Origin: Cepaea nemoralis
Lineage: Eukaryota > Mollusca > Gastropoda > Stylommatophora > Helicidae
DNA: 64,000 nucleotides
Assembly: GCA_014155875.1 (NCBI GenBank)
Contig: JACEFZ010027945.1
Location: forward strand, 32,501-96,500
Reading direction: 5' to 3'
Shown: piece after piece, positions 32,398 to 42,590 of the stretch
Layout of the letters: the number at the start of each line of letters is the position of its first letter
Position numbering within the stretch: position 1 is the first letter of the stretch
The notes under the pieces: model-generated
What the model was told of the DNA's origin: nothing
Database searches by the model: none
What the model saw: the letters and a program-made list of their open reading frames with translations, nothing else
Translations under genes and position numbers: made by a program

Positions 32398-32455
32398 GCT
32401 CCGGGCGATTTGGCAGCAGAACGCCTTGCCTTGGGTTTTGTTTATAAAGTGGGAT

Positions 32456-33448
32456 AGGTGGGAAAAGACGAAAATCTATTGCTCTTCAAAAACTAAAACA
32501 ACTGAATAAATTGTGGCGTGGGACAGATAGACCTACAAAAATTAGATTTTTAAGAGCATGCATCTTTCCCATTGCAACATACGACTGTGGGACCTGGACA
32601 CTTACTAAACAAGCCGAAAAGCGCATAAATGCCTTTGAATATAAATGTTAAAGAGGGTTCTAAGAATATCTTGGGGGAAAATGAATCCGCACAAGAGTTG
32701 AATATCGAAGACGGCGGGCTACTAAAGACGATTACACAAAGGAAATTGAAATATTTTGGTAACTTGAAACGCCATGAAAGTTTGGAGAGAACAATAATTC
32801 ATTCATTCATTCAGCAGCATGTCCTTTGCAGAACCTTGCTCCCATCTGGAGATCATCCGCCACATCCTGCACCCATCTTCTCTTTAGCCTTCATATTCCT
32901 CTCTTCCCAGGCATATACTCCTCCATTATTTTCTCTTCAAACTTTCGTGACGTTTCAAGTGACCAAAATATTTCAATTTTCTTTGTTTTATCGTCTTTAA
33001 TAGCCAACCTTCTTCAATATTCATTCAATATTCAGCTCTTGCAGTATGGATGCATTTGTTCTTTTTTTTTTACCCAAGATATTCTTAGAACTCGTCTATA
33101 ACATTTATATTCAAAGGCATTTATGCGCTGTTCAGCTTGTTTAGTACGTGTTCAGGTCTCACAGGCTTATGTTGCAATGGGAAAGATGTATGCTCTTAAA
33201 AATCCAATGTTTGTATTTCTATCTGTCCCACTCCATAATTTATTCAGTTCATTTAGTCTTTGAAGAGCAATTGATAGTCGCCGTTTAATTTCTTTAATTG
33301 TGTCATCGTTGTTGGTAATCAATGACCCAAGATGATCTCCAGATGGGTGAATCGGACGCGGGACATCTTGCTTATGACAGAAAAGTTTTCCGGAAGGTTG
33401 TTATGGGAGCGAGGTTCTGCAAAGGACATGCTACTGAATGAATGAATG
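32456..33448 (+). mobile_element. GAAT-tailed LINE fragment split by an antisense copy
   Basis: The left part (32456-32795) encodes RRKSIALQKLKQLNKLWRGT, then FLRACIFPIATYDCGTWTLT and LKRHESLERT. The right part (about 33320-33448) is the 3' end DDLQMGE plus GGGACATCTTGCTTATGAC and (GAAT)n. It matches 4345-4885. The gap is filled by an antisense member of the same family. Confidence 0.72.
32796..33319 (-). mobile_element. Antisense GAAT-tailed LINE nested in its sense relative
   Basis: On minus it runs from about 33319 to the tail (ATTC)n seen on plus at 32799-32815. It encodes RRLSIALQRLNELNKLWSGT and FLRAYIFPIAT, later LKRHESL, RRWVQDVADDLQMGARFCKG near 32820-32885. It retains its own tail, so it is a separate insertion, not an inversion of the host copy. 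Confidence 0.72.
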
Positions 33449-33565
33449 GTTGTCGGTCATTCAGAAAGCAGTGGCCAACTATTGAATGTAAACTTGCCAA
33501 GAGATCACAAACATCCAAAACATGCTGAGGTTGACTGCAACGTCTTGTAAAGGATATGCAACTAC

Positions 33566-33914
33566 ATTTTAACAGGAGAGATGCATCTGCGGTAATAGCT
33601 GGGAATCGGGGGGGGGGGGGGGGTATAGTGGCGTCACTTAGTGTTTGCGTGTTCAAAAATCTAACTATTTGCAAGCTCGTACTTCGCGAGTCAATTCCAT
33701 GTCGTGATTGGTCACATTAATGTAAAGCTTACTGCTTCCGTTCGATATGTAACTGACAAGTCCCCCAAATGTCAACACATAGATTACCAGTTGAGACTTG
33801 TTGAAATACCGGAATGGAATACGAGCCATATAATTTCCTTAATCTGGACTTGTAGAATCTCAGCTAATGGCGTCATTGTCAGTGGGGCTGGGCAAAGTTA
33901 GGGTGGATTGTTAG
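33566..33914. other. Spacer with a 16-base G run
   Basis: The G run is at 33608-33623. Nothing else recognised. Confidence 0.45.
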
Positions 33915-34020
33915 CTTCTTATGGAACACCGTGTACTTAGAAGTAATATAGTAAATTGTTGAACACTGTATACTTAGATGTAATATAATAACTTGTGGAA
34001 CACCGTATATGTCATGTTCT
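33915..34020. repeat. About 40-bp tandem repeat, left block
   Basis: Units of the type GGAACACCGTGTACTTAGAA then GTAATATAGTAA recur about every 40 bp (three units). The same repeat reappears at 35195-35330. Confidence 0.68.
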
Positions 34021-34678
34021 TGCATACTTATAAATCTTGGCTCGCAGTCTGAGACAGCGGTAAACAAGCGCACGCTTACAAGATAGCACTCGTACAAACA
34101 GTCGTTGCGAATTAAGATACTTTTAATCGATACTAATGTACACACGAGCAATCTCGCAATGATTGCGCTTTATCACCACGTAACAATCACAGTGAAATAT
34201 CGTAACCTCGTTCTCACACCCTGACTTTATGTACAACGCTTTCATTGACCATCAGTACACACTCACTGTTCATACTCGCCATCTCAGTCACAGTTAAATC
34301 TATAAGCTCATACACTCCTGCTATCAAAACGATACATTCGGGAATCACAGCCACAACTCTACGTCCGTTCGTGTCACAATCTCCTAACCCGTCTGACTAA
34401 CTCAGGTACGCTCATCTAGATCACGGATCCCTACATCCAGTGAATCCCATGATCCTTAGAGTGGTCCAATGGACACGAGTCTGGCCCGAGTAAATGTTTA
34501 CGTGTACTAGACACAAACAACCCTGACCTTTCTTAGTGTGCCTGTCTACCTGTCGTGCTACCTTACAGTCCCTGCAACTGACCTGTCTCTACTGTCCAGT
34601 GTCTAGTCCGTACTGCCCTCGGCTATACTAGGTAGTACTAGTCGTGGATCTGTGACAGTATACTTAGAAATAATGGTA
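34021..34678. other. Unassigned; GC-richer spacer between repeat blocks
   Basis: No gene recognised. A single unit ending GACAGTATACTTAGAAATAA (about 34655-34673) belongs to the 40-bp repeat family, implying that the spacer lies inside a once continuous repeat. Confidence 0.4.
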
Positions 34679-35191
34679 CTTCATTTTTAATTCACCGCAA
34701 ACAAAGGAATTCCGGGAGTTCGGGGAAATAGCATGACATCAGGGTGATTCCATGGTGGGTGTAGGGGTGTCTTTATATATTGTGTAACTTGTATATGATG
34801 ATAGGGTCTTTTGTGTGACGTGAAAAATTATGTGCAATCAGGAACTATATAAGTTGAATGTTTTGTCGATCACTTCCGGTTGAGTGTGTGGTGGACTGCT
34901 AGACCGATCGATGGATGAAATAAATGTTCTTGGGGCCGGAGAGCCCTCACTGTCGTCGGTGTGTCTATCCATATCTTGTGCTACTAGTCTTATCTTGTGT
35001 ATGACCCATCTGTCTGCGCTCATCTTTGGTGTATCTGGGGGACTGTTTGCGAAGATAGTGGCATGCGGTTTTGTGTCGACCGACCAAGAAGTAAATCCGA
35101 TATCACTATTCTGAAAATCGACGATACCAAAAATGTAGGTAAATGCTAAAAAATAACTACGCGGTTTGTTTGCGGTTAATTAAAAATTAAG
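34679..35191. mobile_element. Non-autonomous TIR element (about 513 bp), TA-flanked
   Basis: Complementary ends: 34677-34705 and 35165-35193 match at 27 of 29 positions, including TTCACCGCAAACAAA on the left and TTTGTTTGCGGTTAA on the right. A TA lies at the outer edge of each arm. There is no transposase. The interior has a TATATAAG motif near 34846 and AATAAA near 34919. It sits inside the 40-bp repeat. A Tc1/mariner-type MITE is the simplest reading. Confidence 0.7.
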
Positions 35192-35194
35192 TAA

Positions 35195-35330
35195 CAAAGT
35201 AATATAGTTATTTGTGAAACCCCGTATACTTAAAAGTAATATAGCAACTTAGGTGAACGCCGTATACTTGGACGTAATATAGTAACTTGTAGAACACCGT
35301 ATACTTAGACTTAGTATAATAACTTGGTGT
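35195..35330. repeat. About 40-bp tandem repeat, right block
   Basis: Four units such as GTAGAACACCGTATACTTAG with GTAATATAGTAACTT, the same family as 33915-34020. Confidence 0.7.
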
Positions 35331-35749
35331 ACATAGGGGATGAAAGTAATAACTCACACAAAATGGGCTAATGTAATAATTCTAGCTGGATCTAAAAGGG
35401 TTAAGACAACGGAGATTGTTGTTAAACACCGGGATACTACTACCTTTGAAGGGACAGGGCAGGCCTAGGGAGGACATGGCCAGTAAAGTTTGCTTGACAT
35501 CTGGGTTGATGAAGGACAGATGATGAGGTCTCCTTCTGGCTTGTCAGTGACTACGTGTGTGAAAAATAATTTGGACTACGTGGAGAAAAGCCCCGGACGA
35601 GCATATTCTCCTCACTGTGTGTTGCTTAAATCGGCGAGGTTGTTTTATTTCAAGTGACTGGCATAAATTCACCGGATGTGACCGAACAGCATACAAAGTT
35701 TTGATTATTAAGAATGAAACAAGCCTCAGTGACAAAATACTGAACTTAA
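35331..35749. other. Unassigned spacer
   Basis: No gene seen. Confidence 0.4.
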
Positions 35750-35823
35750 ATTTCATTAGTAAACTACAAACAGCCAAACAATGCCGGGGCCGACTGCGAC
35801 GTCTTTTAAAGGACCTACAAGAA
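35750..35823 (+). mobile_element. SINE 3' fragment
   Basis: TAGTAAACTACAAACAGCC, then GCCGACTGCGACGTCTTTTA and AAGGACCTACAA, match the right end of the SINE at 26886-27150. Confidence 0.5.
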
Positions 35824-35923
35824 GCTTTAGTCCTCACAAAACCTTCTTATCGTTTATGCCATGTGGCGTTGTTGCTTTAGTCCTCACAAAACCTTCTTAT
35901 CGTTTATGCCATGTGGCGTTGTT
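35824..35923. repeat. 50-bp perfect tandem duplication
   Basis: Two consecutive copies starting GCTTTAGTCCTCACAAAACC at 35824 and 35874. The second runs into the LINE C-terminus. It codes on minus for the end of that LINE (NNATWHKR and its stop). Confidence 0.85.
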
Positions 35924-35985
35924 GATCATGTCTGTCCACAGCCATCTGTCTCGTGTGCTGCCAATCATTTCTGATACCGGTGGTC

Positions 35986-38606
35986 CCCATGATGTCAAGC
36001 TGTCTAGTATCTTCTCTCGTGGTATACCCCATGCCATGATGTCAAGCTGTCTAGTATCATCTCTCGTGGTATACCCCATGCCATGATGTCAAGCTGTCTA
36101 GGATCTTCTCTCGTGGTAGACCCCATGCCATGATGTCAAGATGTCTAGTATCTTCTCACGTGGTATACCCCATGCCATGATGTCAAGTTGTCTAGCATCT
36201 TCTCTCGTGGTAGACCCCATGCCATGATGTCAAGCTGTCTAGCATCTTCTCTAGTGGGTAGACCCCAATGCCATGATGTCAAGCTGTCTAGCATCTTCTC
36301 TCGTGGTAGACCCCATGCCATGATGTCAAGCTGTCTAGCATCTTCTCTCGTGGTATACCCCATGCCATGATGTCAAGCTGTCTAGTATCTTCTCTCGTGG
36401 TATACACCATGCCATGATGTCAAGCTGCCTAGTATCTTCTCTCGTGGTAGACCCGATGCCATGATGTCAAGCTGTCTAGTATCTTCTCTCGTGGTATACC
36501 CCATGCCATGATGTCAAGCTGTCTAGTATCTTCTCTCGTGGTAGACCCCATGCCATGATGTCAAGCTGTCTAGTATCTTTCTCTCGTGGTAGACCCCAAG
36601 CCATGATGTCAAGCTGTTAGTATCTTCTCACGTGGTAGACCCCATGCCATGATGTCAAGCTGTCTAGTATTCTTCTCTCGTGGTATACCCCATGCCATGA
36701 TGTCTAGCTGTCTAGTATCTTCTCTCGTGGTATACCCCATGCCATGATGTCAAGCTGTCTAGTATCTTCTCTCGTGGTAGACCCCATGCCATGATGTCAA
36801 GCTGTCTAGTATCTTCTCAAGTGGTATACCCCATGCCATGATGTCAAGCTGTCTAGTATCTTCTCTCGTGGTATATCCCATGCCATGATGTCAAGCTGTC
36901 TAGTATCTTCTCTCGTGGTAGACACATGCCATGATGTCAAGCTGTCTAGTATCTTCTCTCGTGATATACCCCATGCCATGATGTCAAGCTGTCTAGTATC
37001 GTCTCTCGTGGTATACCCCATGCCATGATGTCAAGCTGTCTAGTATCTTCTCTCGTGGTAGACCCCATGCCATGACGTCAAGCTATCTAGTATCTTCTCT
37101 CGTGGTATACCCCATGCCATGATGTCAAGCTGTCTAGGATCTTCTCTCGTGGTAGACCCTATGCCATGATGTCAAGCTGTCTAGTATCTTCTCTCGTGGT
37201 AGACCCCATGCCATGATGTCAAGCTGTCTAGGATCTTCTCTCGTGGTAGACCCCATGCCATGATGTCAAGCTGTCTAGTATCTTCTCTCGTGGTAGACCC
37301 CATGCCATGATGTCAAGCTGTCTAGGATCTTCTCTCGTGGTAGACCCGATGCCATGATGTCAAGCTGTCTAGTATCTTCTCACGTGGTATACCCCATGCC
37401 ATGATGTCAAGCTGTCTAGTATCGTATCTCGTGGTATACCCCATGCCATGATATCAAGCTGTCTAGGATCATCTCTCGTGGTAGACCCGATGCCATGATT
37501 TCAAGCTGTCTAGTATCTTCTCTCGTGGTATACCCCATGCCATGATGTCAAGCTGTCTAGCATCTTCTCTCATGGTATACCCCATGCCATGATGTCAAGC
37601 TGTTTAGTATCTTCTCTCGTGGTAGACCCCATGCCATGATGACAAGCTGTCTAGTATCTTCTCACGTGATATACCCCATGCCATGATGTCTAGCTGTCTA
37701 GTATCTTCTCTCGTGGTAGACCCCATGCCATGATGTCAAGCTGTCTAGTATCTTCTCTCGTGGTAGACCCCATGCCATGATGTCAAGCTGTCTAGTATCT
37801 TCTCAAGTGGTATACCCCATGCCATGATGTCAAGCTGTCTAGTATCTTCTCTCGTGGTATATCCCATGCCATGATGTCAAGCTGTCTAGTATTTTCTCTC
37901 GTGGTAGACACATGCCATGATGTCAAGCTGTCTAGTATCTTCTCTCGTGATATACCCCATGCCATGATGTCAAGCTGTCTAGTATCGTCTCTCGTGGTAT
38001 ACCCCATGCCATGATGTCAAGCTGTCTAGTATCTTCTCTCGTGGTAGACCCCATGCCATGATGTCAAGCTGTCTAGTATCTTCTCTCGTGGTATACCCCA
38101 TGCCATGATGTCAAGCTGTCTAGTATCTTCTCTCGTGGTAGACCCCATGCCATGATGTCAAGCTGTCTAGTATCTTCTCACGTGGTAGACCCCATGCCAT
38201 GATGTCAAGCTGTCTAGTATCTTCTCTCGTGGTATACTCCATGCCATGATGTCTAGCTGTCTAGTATCTTCTCTCGTGGTAGACCCCATGCCATGATGTC
38301 AAGCTGTCTAGTATCTTCTCTCGTGGTAGATCCCATGCCATGATGTCAAGCTGTCTAGTATCTTCTCTCGTGGTATACCCCATGCCATAATGTCAAGCTG
38401 TCTAGTATCTTCTCTCGTGGTATACCCCATGCCATGATGTCAAGCTGTCTAGTATCTTCTCTCGTGGTAGACCCCATGCCATGATGTCAAGCTGTCTAGT
38501 ATCTTCTCTCGTGGTAGACCCCATGCCATTATGTCAAGCTGTCTAGTATAATTTCTCGTGGTAGGCCCCATGCCATTATGTCAAGCTGTCTAGTATCTTC
38601 TCACGT
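35986..38606. repeat. 47-bp satellite, main block (about 56 units)
   Basis: A tandem array with a 47-bp unit containing CATGCCATGATGTCAAGCTG, then TCTAGTATCTTCTCTCGTGG and TATACCC or AGACCCC. Units differ by a few bases. On minus each unit codes for the LINE stretch LPREKMLDSLTSWHG; since 47 is not a multiple of 3 the frame rotates, giving many 60-72-residue open frames. Two blocks 986 bp apart (around 36806 and 37792) share rare variants, showing duplication of multi-unit segments. Confidence 0.95.
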
Positions 38607-38617
38607 TAGTTAGTTAG

Positions 38618-41155
38618 TTAGTTAGTCGACAGATCATCCTCATTGCGATCGAACCATTCAGTCCATAAGTGCTCGGATCCCCGCCTCAGCAAATCCCGCA
38701 ACGTGTAGCGGCTAACGACGCCATTTCTGTGTTGGTTTATCAATCTTCTTTGGCTTCCTGCGTAGTGTTCTTGTTTGGCCACCCCTCTTTTAATTTGCTG
38801 CTCTCGCAGTCTGGCCATTGTTGTAGATTCACAGTCATCACCTGGTTCTCGCAAAAGTCTTACTTCTCGTAGAGCATTCAGAATGTCAGCCTGGTCCATG
38901 GCGCGTCCGCCCTCCACAGTAGCCTCACCTGCGAGCTTGTCAGCCCGCTCATTTCCTTGTACTCCCGCATGCCCTGGCACGAAGATGAAACTAATCTTTG
39001 CCAGCCGAGACCGCTTCAGAGGCAGCAACCATTCTCTTCGGATCGACCCCTCCTCTATCCTCTTGATCATGTTCATTGAGTCGCTAAGGAAACAAGCCCT
39101 AGTGAATGTCTGTGTCTCGAGCCATGTTATTGCTTTACTTACTGCCATGACTTCCATGGTCAGGCTACTTGTGGTTTCAGTGAAAGCACCCGAGTCCTCC
39201 TTCACAATTCTCCCTCCGGCCCGAGCTGTAAAGGCCCATGAGCTTCTCACATGTCGGACGACCGACCCATCTGTGTAGATGACCGCGTCACCGTCTAGCG
39301 AATTCTCGAAAATCAACGCTTGTACTTCAGCCTCAACAGCAGCCGGATTTTCTTGTCTGCATTTTCTATCTAGTTGGATGCAAACTGAAAAGGATGTGCA
39401 GAAGTCTGTTGGCACTTGCACCCACTCCTCGCCAGGTTCTAAGTCCTCAAGTGAACACACCTGTTGAAGAATGTCTTCGGCTTGACCCATCCACGACCGT
39501 CCTCTTTTTAACCTGCTGCCCTTCACCTTCCTAATTTCACTATGCAGTGGATGTTGTGTGTTTGCGTTAATTCTGAGGTAGGCGCGTGCCCTGCAAACTT
39601 GTATTCTCTCTTCAATGGTTGGAAAATCAAGAAGGTAGCGCATCGCCCTGCATGCTGTATCTCTTGTACATCCAAGAATAATGCGCATAGCTTCATTCTG
39701 TATCCTTTCCATCCTTTCTATCTGCTTATGGCTGAGAGTCAGGATTGCCATTGCATACTCCAAAACAGACATGACCAGCCCCTCGTACAGAAGACATAGA
39801 TGGCGCTGCTCACAGTTTGCTGCCGCCATCACCCGCATCGCTGCCAAACCCCGCTTGGCCTTTGTTATCACCTGGTCTATGTGCACATTATAAGCAAGGC
39901 TTCGATCAAACCGTATCCCCAGGTAATTCATTGCCTGCGTTCTTTCCACCGTCTCTGAACACAGCATTACAGTTGGTGTTGGATTGTTGACAATATGATT
40001 ATTCAACGAGAACCAAGTCACTGTTGCCTTTGTTGGGTTGACCATTGCCCCAGCTTCATCACACCAAGTACTTATGCGATTGAGTTCGGTTTGTAGTTCC
40101 ACAGCAACCTCCTCTCTATCCTTACCCTGACGATACACTAAAACATCATCGGCATATGACAATGTCCTGCCAGGTCCAGTGATCTGCTCACTGGTGATTC
40201 TCACTGTGTAGGCGTTGAACAGTACCGGAGATAATGGTGATCCCTGTGGTAGGCCAGGATATATTGTTGTTGGTTCCGAAGTCCAACTGCCACATCTAAA
40301 AACTACTTTCCGTTGGAAGAGGGCTGCAGCGATCCAACTAAGGAGGAATGGACTTACGTTTAGTTCAAGAAGCTGAAACATTAAAAAATCCAGTGGTACT
40401 CTGTTGTATGCGTCCTCAAGATCAATCGCTGCAGCAACGGTTTCAGTGCCTGAGTGGAAACCTTCATAGACATCATGGGCAAAGACTGCTGCATTGGTCC
40501 AGGTTTCTCTTTTTGGACGGTACCCACCCAGGGTAGGTGGGAAAACACCTTGCCTCTCTAGTTGGCTTGATATTTTCCTGGCAATTACCTTCTCCAGCAG
40601 CTTGCCTATTGTATTCTGCATGGTTATAATTCGATATCCCTGAATTTTTTTGTGGTCTTTGTCAGGCTTCGGCAAGGGAATCAGATAGCTGTGTAACCAT
40701 TCCTCCTTGATGCTAGCACTCCCTATACTGTTGTTGTACATGTCTGCTAGTTTCTCTAGCTCATTGTCGGTACACCTATTTATGTCGTCGTATCTTATGC
40801 CATCAGGACCTGGAGCACTGTTTTTTGATCGTCGAAGCACAGCCTTGATTTCTTTCACTGTCACTGTGTCTTCATCCGAAGTGTTCTGGGCCTTGCATCT
40901 GTCTGAGGTGACCTCCTTGGCCAGATTTCGGCCTCCCATGTCTGTCTGGTTGCTCTGCTCAAGGTAGCGTTCAAAGAGGGCTTTGCCCTTGTCCTCGTCA
41001 GTCCTCTGCCAGATGAGGTCAGCACCTTGGAAGTCAGAAATGCTCTTATTCTTGACTACACCACTCATGCTTTTATGTAGTCGCCAGAACAATTTCAGTG
41101 ACTTGTCTGTGCTTACTCTTTGACACACCTCTGCCCATTTTTCGCTTTTAACCAC
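38618..41155 (-). CDS. I-like LINE pol: reverse transcriptase and RNase H (845 codons)
   Basis: This frame reads without a stop for 845 codons on minus. It lacks an ATG at its 5' end because the frame breaks just upstream, so the start given is a frame limit. RT motifs in order: NSAPGPDGIRYDDI, PLPKPDKDHKKIQGYRIITM, GGYRPKRET, AAIDLEDAYNRVPLDFLMF, YPGLPQGSPLSPVLFNAYT, LSYADDVLVY (catalytic YADD, 40146-40157). The RNase H region (from about residue 610) has AVIYTDGSVVRH, SSLTMEVMAVSKA, LSDSMNMI and VPGHAGVQGNERADKLA, so all acidic residues and the His are present. It ends DDLSTN with the stop inside the (CTAA)n tail. Expected role: cDNA synthesis at the nicked target and RNA removal. Confidence 0.9.
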   Translation of the reverse strand: MVKSEKWAEVCQRVSTDKSLKLFWRLHKSMSGVVKNKSISDFQGADLIWQRTDEDKGKALFERYLEQSNQTDMGGRNLAKEVTSDRCKAQNTSDEDTVTVKEIKAVLRRSKNSAPGPDGIRYDDINRCTDNELEKLADMYNNSIGSASIKEEWLHSYLIPLPKPDKDHKKIQGYRIITMQNTIGKLLEKVIARKISSQLERQGVFPPTLGGYRPKRETWTNAAVFAHDVYEGFHSGTETVAAAIDLEDAYNRVPLDFLMFQLLELNVSPFLLSWIAAALFQRKVVFRCGSWTSEPTTIYPGLPQGSPLSPVLFNAYTVRITSEQITGPGRTLSYADDVLVYRQGKDREEVAVELQTELNRISTWCDEAGAMVNPTKATVTWFSLNNHIVNNPTPTVMLCSETVERTQAMNYLGIRFDRSLAYNVHIDQVITKAKRGLAAMRVMAAANCEQRHLCLLYEGLVMSVLEYAMAILTLSHKQIERMERIQNEAMRIILGCTRDTACRAMRYLLDFPTIEERIQVCRARAYLRINANTQHPLHSEIRKVKGSRLKRGRSWMGQAEDILQQVCSLEDLEPGEEWVQVPTDFCTSFSVCIQLDRKCRQENPAAVEAEVQALIFENSLDGDAVIYTDGSVVRHVRSSWAFTARAGGRIVKEDSGAFTETTSSLTMEVMAVSKAITWLETQTFTRACFLSDSMNMIKRIEEGSIRREWLLPLKRSRLAKISFIFVPGHAGVQGNERADKLAGEATVEGGRAMDQADILNALREVRLLREPGDDCESTTMARLREQQIKRGVAKQEHYAGSQRRLINQHRNGVVSRYTLRDLLRRGSEHLWTEWFDRNEDDLSTN

Positions 41156-42232
41156 CTTGACCAGTTTTTTTGAAATAGCTTACTTTTGTGTGCATCTCTC
41201 TTTCTAAGTGCAAGCAGGGACTAGGATGACCAGCTCTGTTCTTCTTGGCATTTTGCCATCTCCTTACAGCACTACGCTTATCCACCCAATGCCTTCTCCA
41301 CCTCGAAACTCCACCACGGTGGCTGCTCCCAGCTTTTTTTCCTGCCCTGAAACGTTCTGCGCTTGTCACGTCTTATTTTACTCACCACATCTTGCCCTGT
41401 ACTGTCATACTGGAACGTCTTTACCTTTAGCTTGTGCTGCCTGGTTCTGCCTTTCTCCACCAATATGCTGCAAGGGTGGTGGTCGCTGCCATGGTGTCCT
41501 AGGACACCCCATCTACACACTGTAGTGAGTGAAGGTGAAACTAGCGCCAGATCAATAGCACTGTCCTCATCGCCCTGGACGGCTTGCTGTCCTGGTGACA
41601 CAGCCACTGTTGATACAAACCAGGTCGATGGTTTCCAGTGCAGTCTCGAGCTCCTCCCCCTGTGTATTGGAGGAAGTGTTTCCCCATGATCTGCCTTTAG
41701 CGTTGAAGTCACCACAGAAAATAACATTTCTCTCGTGGCCTAATATGCCACTTAAGCACTGCCACTTCTGGGCGTCCACACTCGCATTGCGGGCATAAAC
41801 ATTAACCAACACGAATGGTATACTGGAATGAACTCTCAACGCCTGTATTTGTATATCGTCACTGTCCCAACTGGACATGTCTAGATTTGACGCCACCATG
41901 CTGTCGCGAACGAGAATCGCCATTCCCAGATGTCGTCTGTTGTAGAAAAATTTGAAGCCGGCAATTTGGAGTAGCTGATCGCCCAGTCTCGTCTCCTGGA
42001 GTGCTACAATGTCGTTCCTGTAAACTAGGGTTTCTAAAATAGAGCCCCGTTGTTTTACACTGGCACAGTTCCAATATAGAATACGGATATTCCTGAGTCC
42101 TAGACGGTGACACTTGAGTCTAAAACGCCTCAAACCACCACGCTTACCTTGCTTCTTTCTCCCTGCGCGGCTATCACGTCGCTTCGTTATGTTGACTGCT
42201 GACCGCTCGAAGAACACACGTTGTTCCGCCAT
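41156..42232 (-). pseudogene. I-like LINE endonuclease region, frameshifted
   Basis: The ATG at 42232 (minus) opens MAEQRVFFERSAVNITKRRD, a basic N-terminus, then the APE-like endonuclease: NIRILYWNCASVKQRG, VALQETRLGDQ (catalytic Glu), VNVYARNAS, VIFCGDFNAKGRSWG, then after a frame change near 41580, DLALVSPSL and GHHGSDHHPCSI (SDH box). A second frame change near 41335 leads to the linker with WVDKRSAVRRWQNAKKNRAG and a third near 41165 to the RT frame. No separate gag-like ORF1 is seen upstream. Confidence 0.88.
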
Positions 42233-42464
42233 GTTGAAAAAACGTAAACACAGACTGAGAAACCACACACTCTGCTGAAAATTCACTCAAGGATGGCTTC
42301 GCTCGATGCACGAACTCCGTAGCACCCGCGCAGATCTTGAGTAGAAACTCCTGGTTTTACATCCTGGCACACCAATTACACGCACGAGATGAATAAATCC
42401 ATCCCCTACGCGAAAAAGTTAACGAACACAAAACAACACGACCGTCCGTCGCCATCTTGAAACC

Positions 42465-42590
42465 CTTCTCACGTGGTATACCCCATGCCATGATGTCAAG
42501 CTGTCTAGTATCTTCTCTCATGGTATACCCCATGCCATGATGTCAAGCTGTCGAGCATCTTCTCTCGTGGTAGACCCCATGCCTCTCTTC
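42465..42590. repeat. 47-bp satellite, right block (about 2.6 units)
   Basis: Same unit as 35986-38606, cut off by the LINE insertion. It passes at about 42586 into unexpanded LINE coding sequence (minus KRLEGKRGMG), defining the original edge of the array. Confidence 0.93.

Larger units (their letters stand above)
32398..33560 (+). mobile_element. SINE split by nested LINEs
   Basis: The left half (about 32398-32452, GATTTGGCAGCAGAACGCC) and right half (about 33449-33560, CATTCAGAAAGCAGTGGCC then AACTTGCCAAGAGATCAC) are the two parts of one copy of the SINE seen whole at 26886-27150. About 1 kb of LINE DNA lies between them. Confidence 0.72.
38607..42464 (-). mobile_element. I/Ingi-like LINE, full length, inserted in the satellite
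   Basis: A 3858-bp copy bounded by the perfect 10-bp duplication CTTCTCACGT (38597-38606 and 42465-42474), which is satellite sequence. The 5' end (minus, from 42464) starts GTTTCAAGATGGCGACGGAC and gives about 230 bp of leader. The 3' end is (CTAA)n. Contents are endonuclease, RT and RNase H in one original frame. It is fuller than the copies at 15745 and 5677. Three frame breaks prevent activity unless some are sequencing errors at T runs (41165-41171 and 41334-41340). Confidence 0.95.

Noticed and set aside
32461..33310. Twin-priming inversion of one LINE copy
   Set aside because: The inverted segment repeats sequence also present in sense and has its own (GAAT)n tail, so it is a second insertion.
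35897..38007. Family of 60-72-residue proteins (MGYTTREDARQLDIMAWG type)
   Set aside because: Frames rotate through the 47-bp satellite; they reflect LINE coding history, not genes.
38775..39278. 167-codon plus-strand frame, and similar at 15884-16396
   Set aside because: Antisense shadow of the LINE RNase H; shared between copies only because the copies are related.
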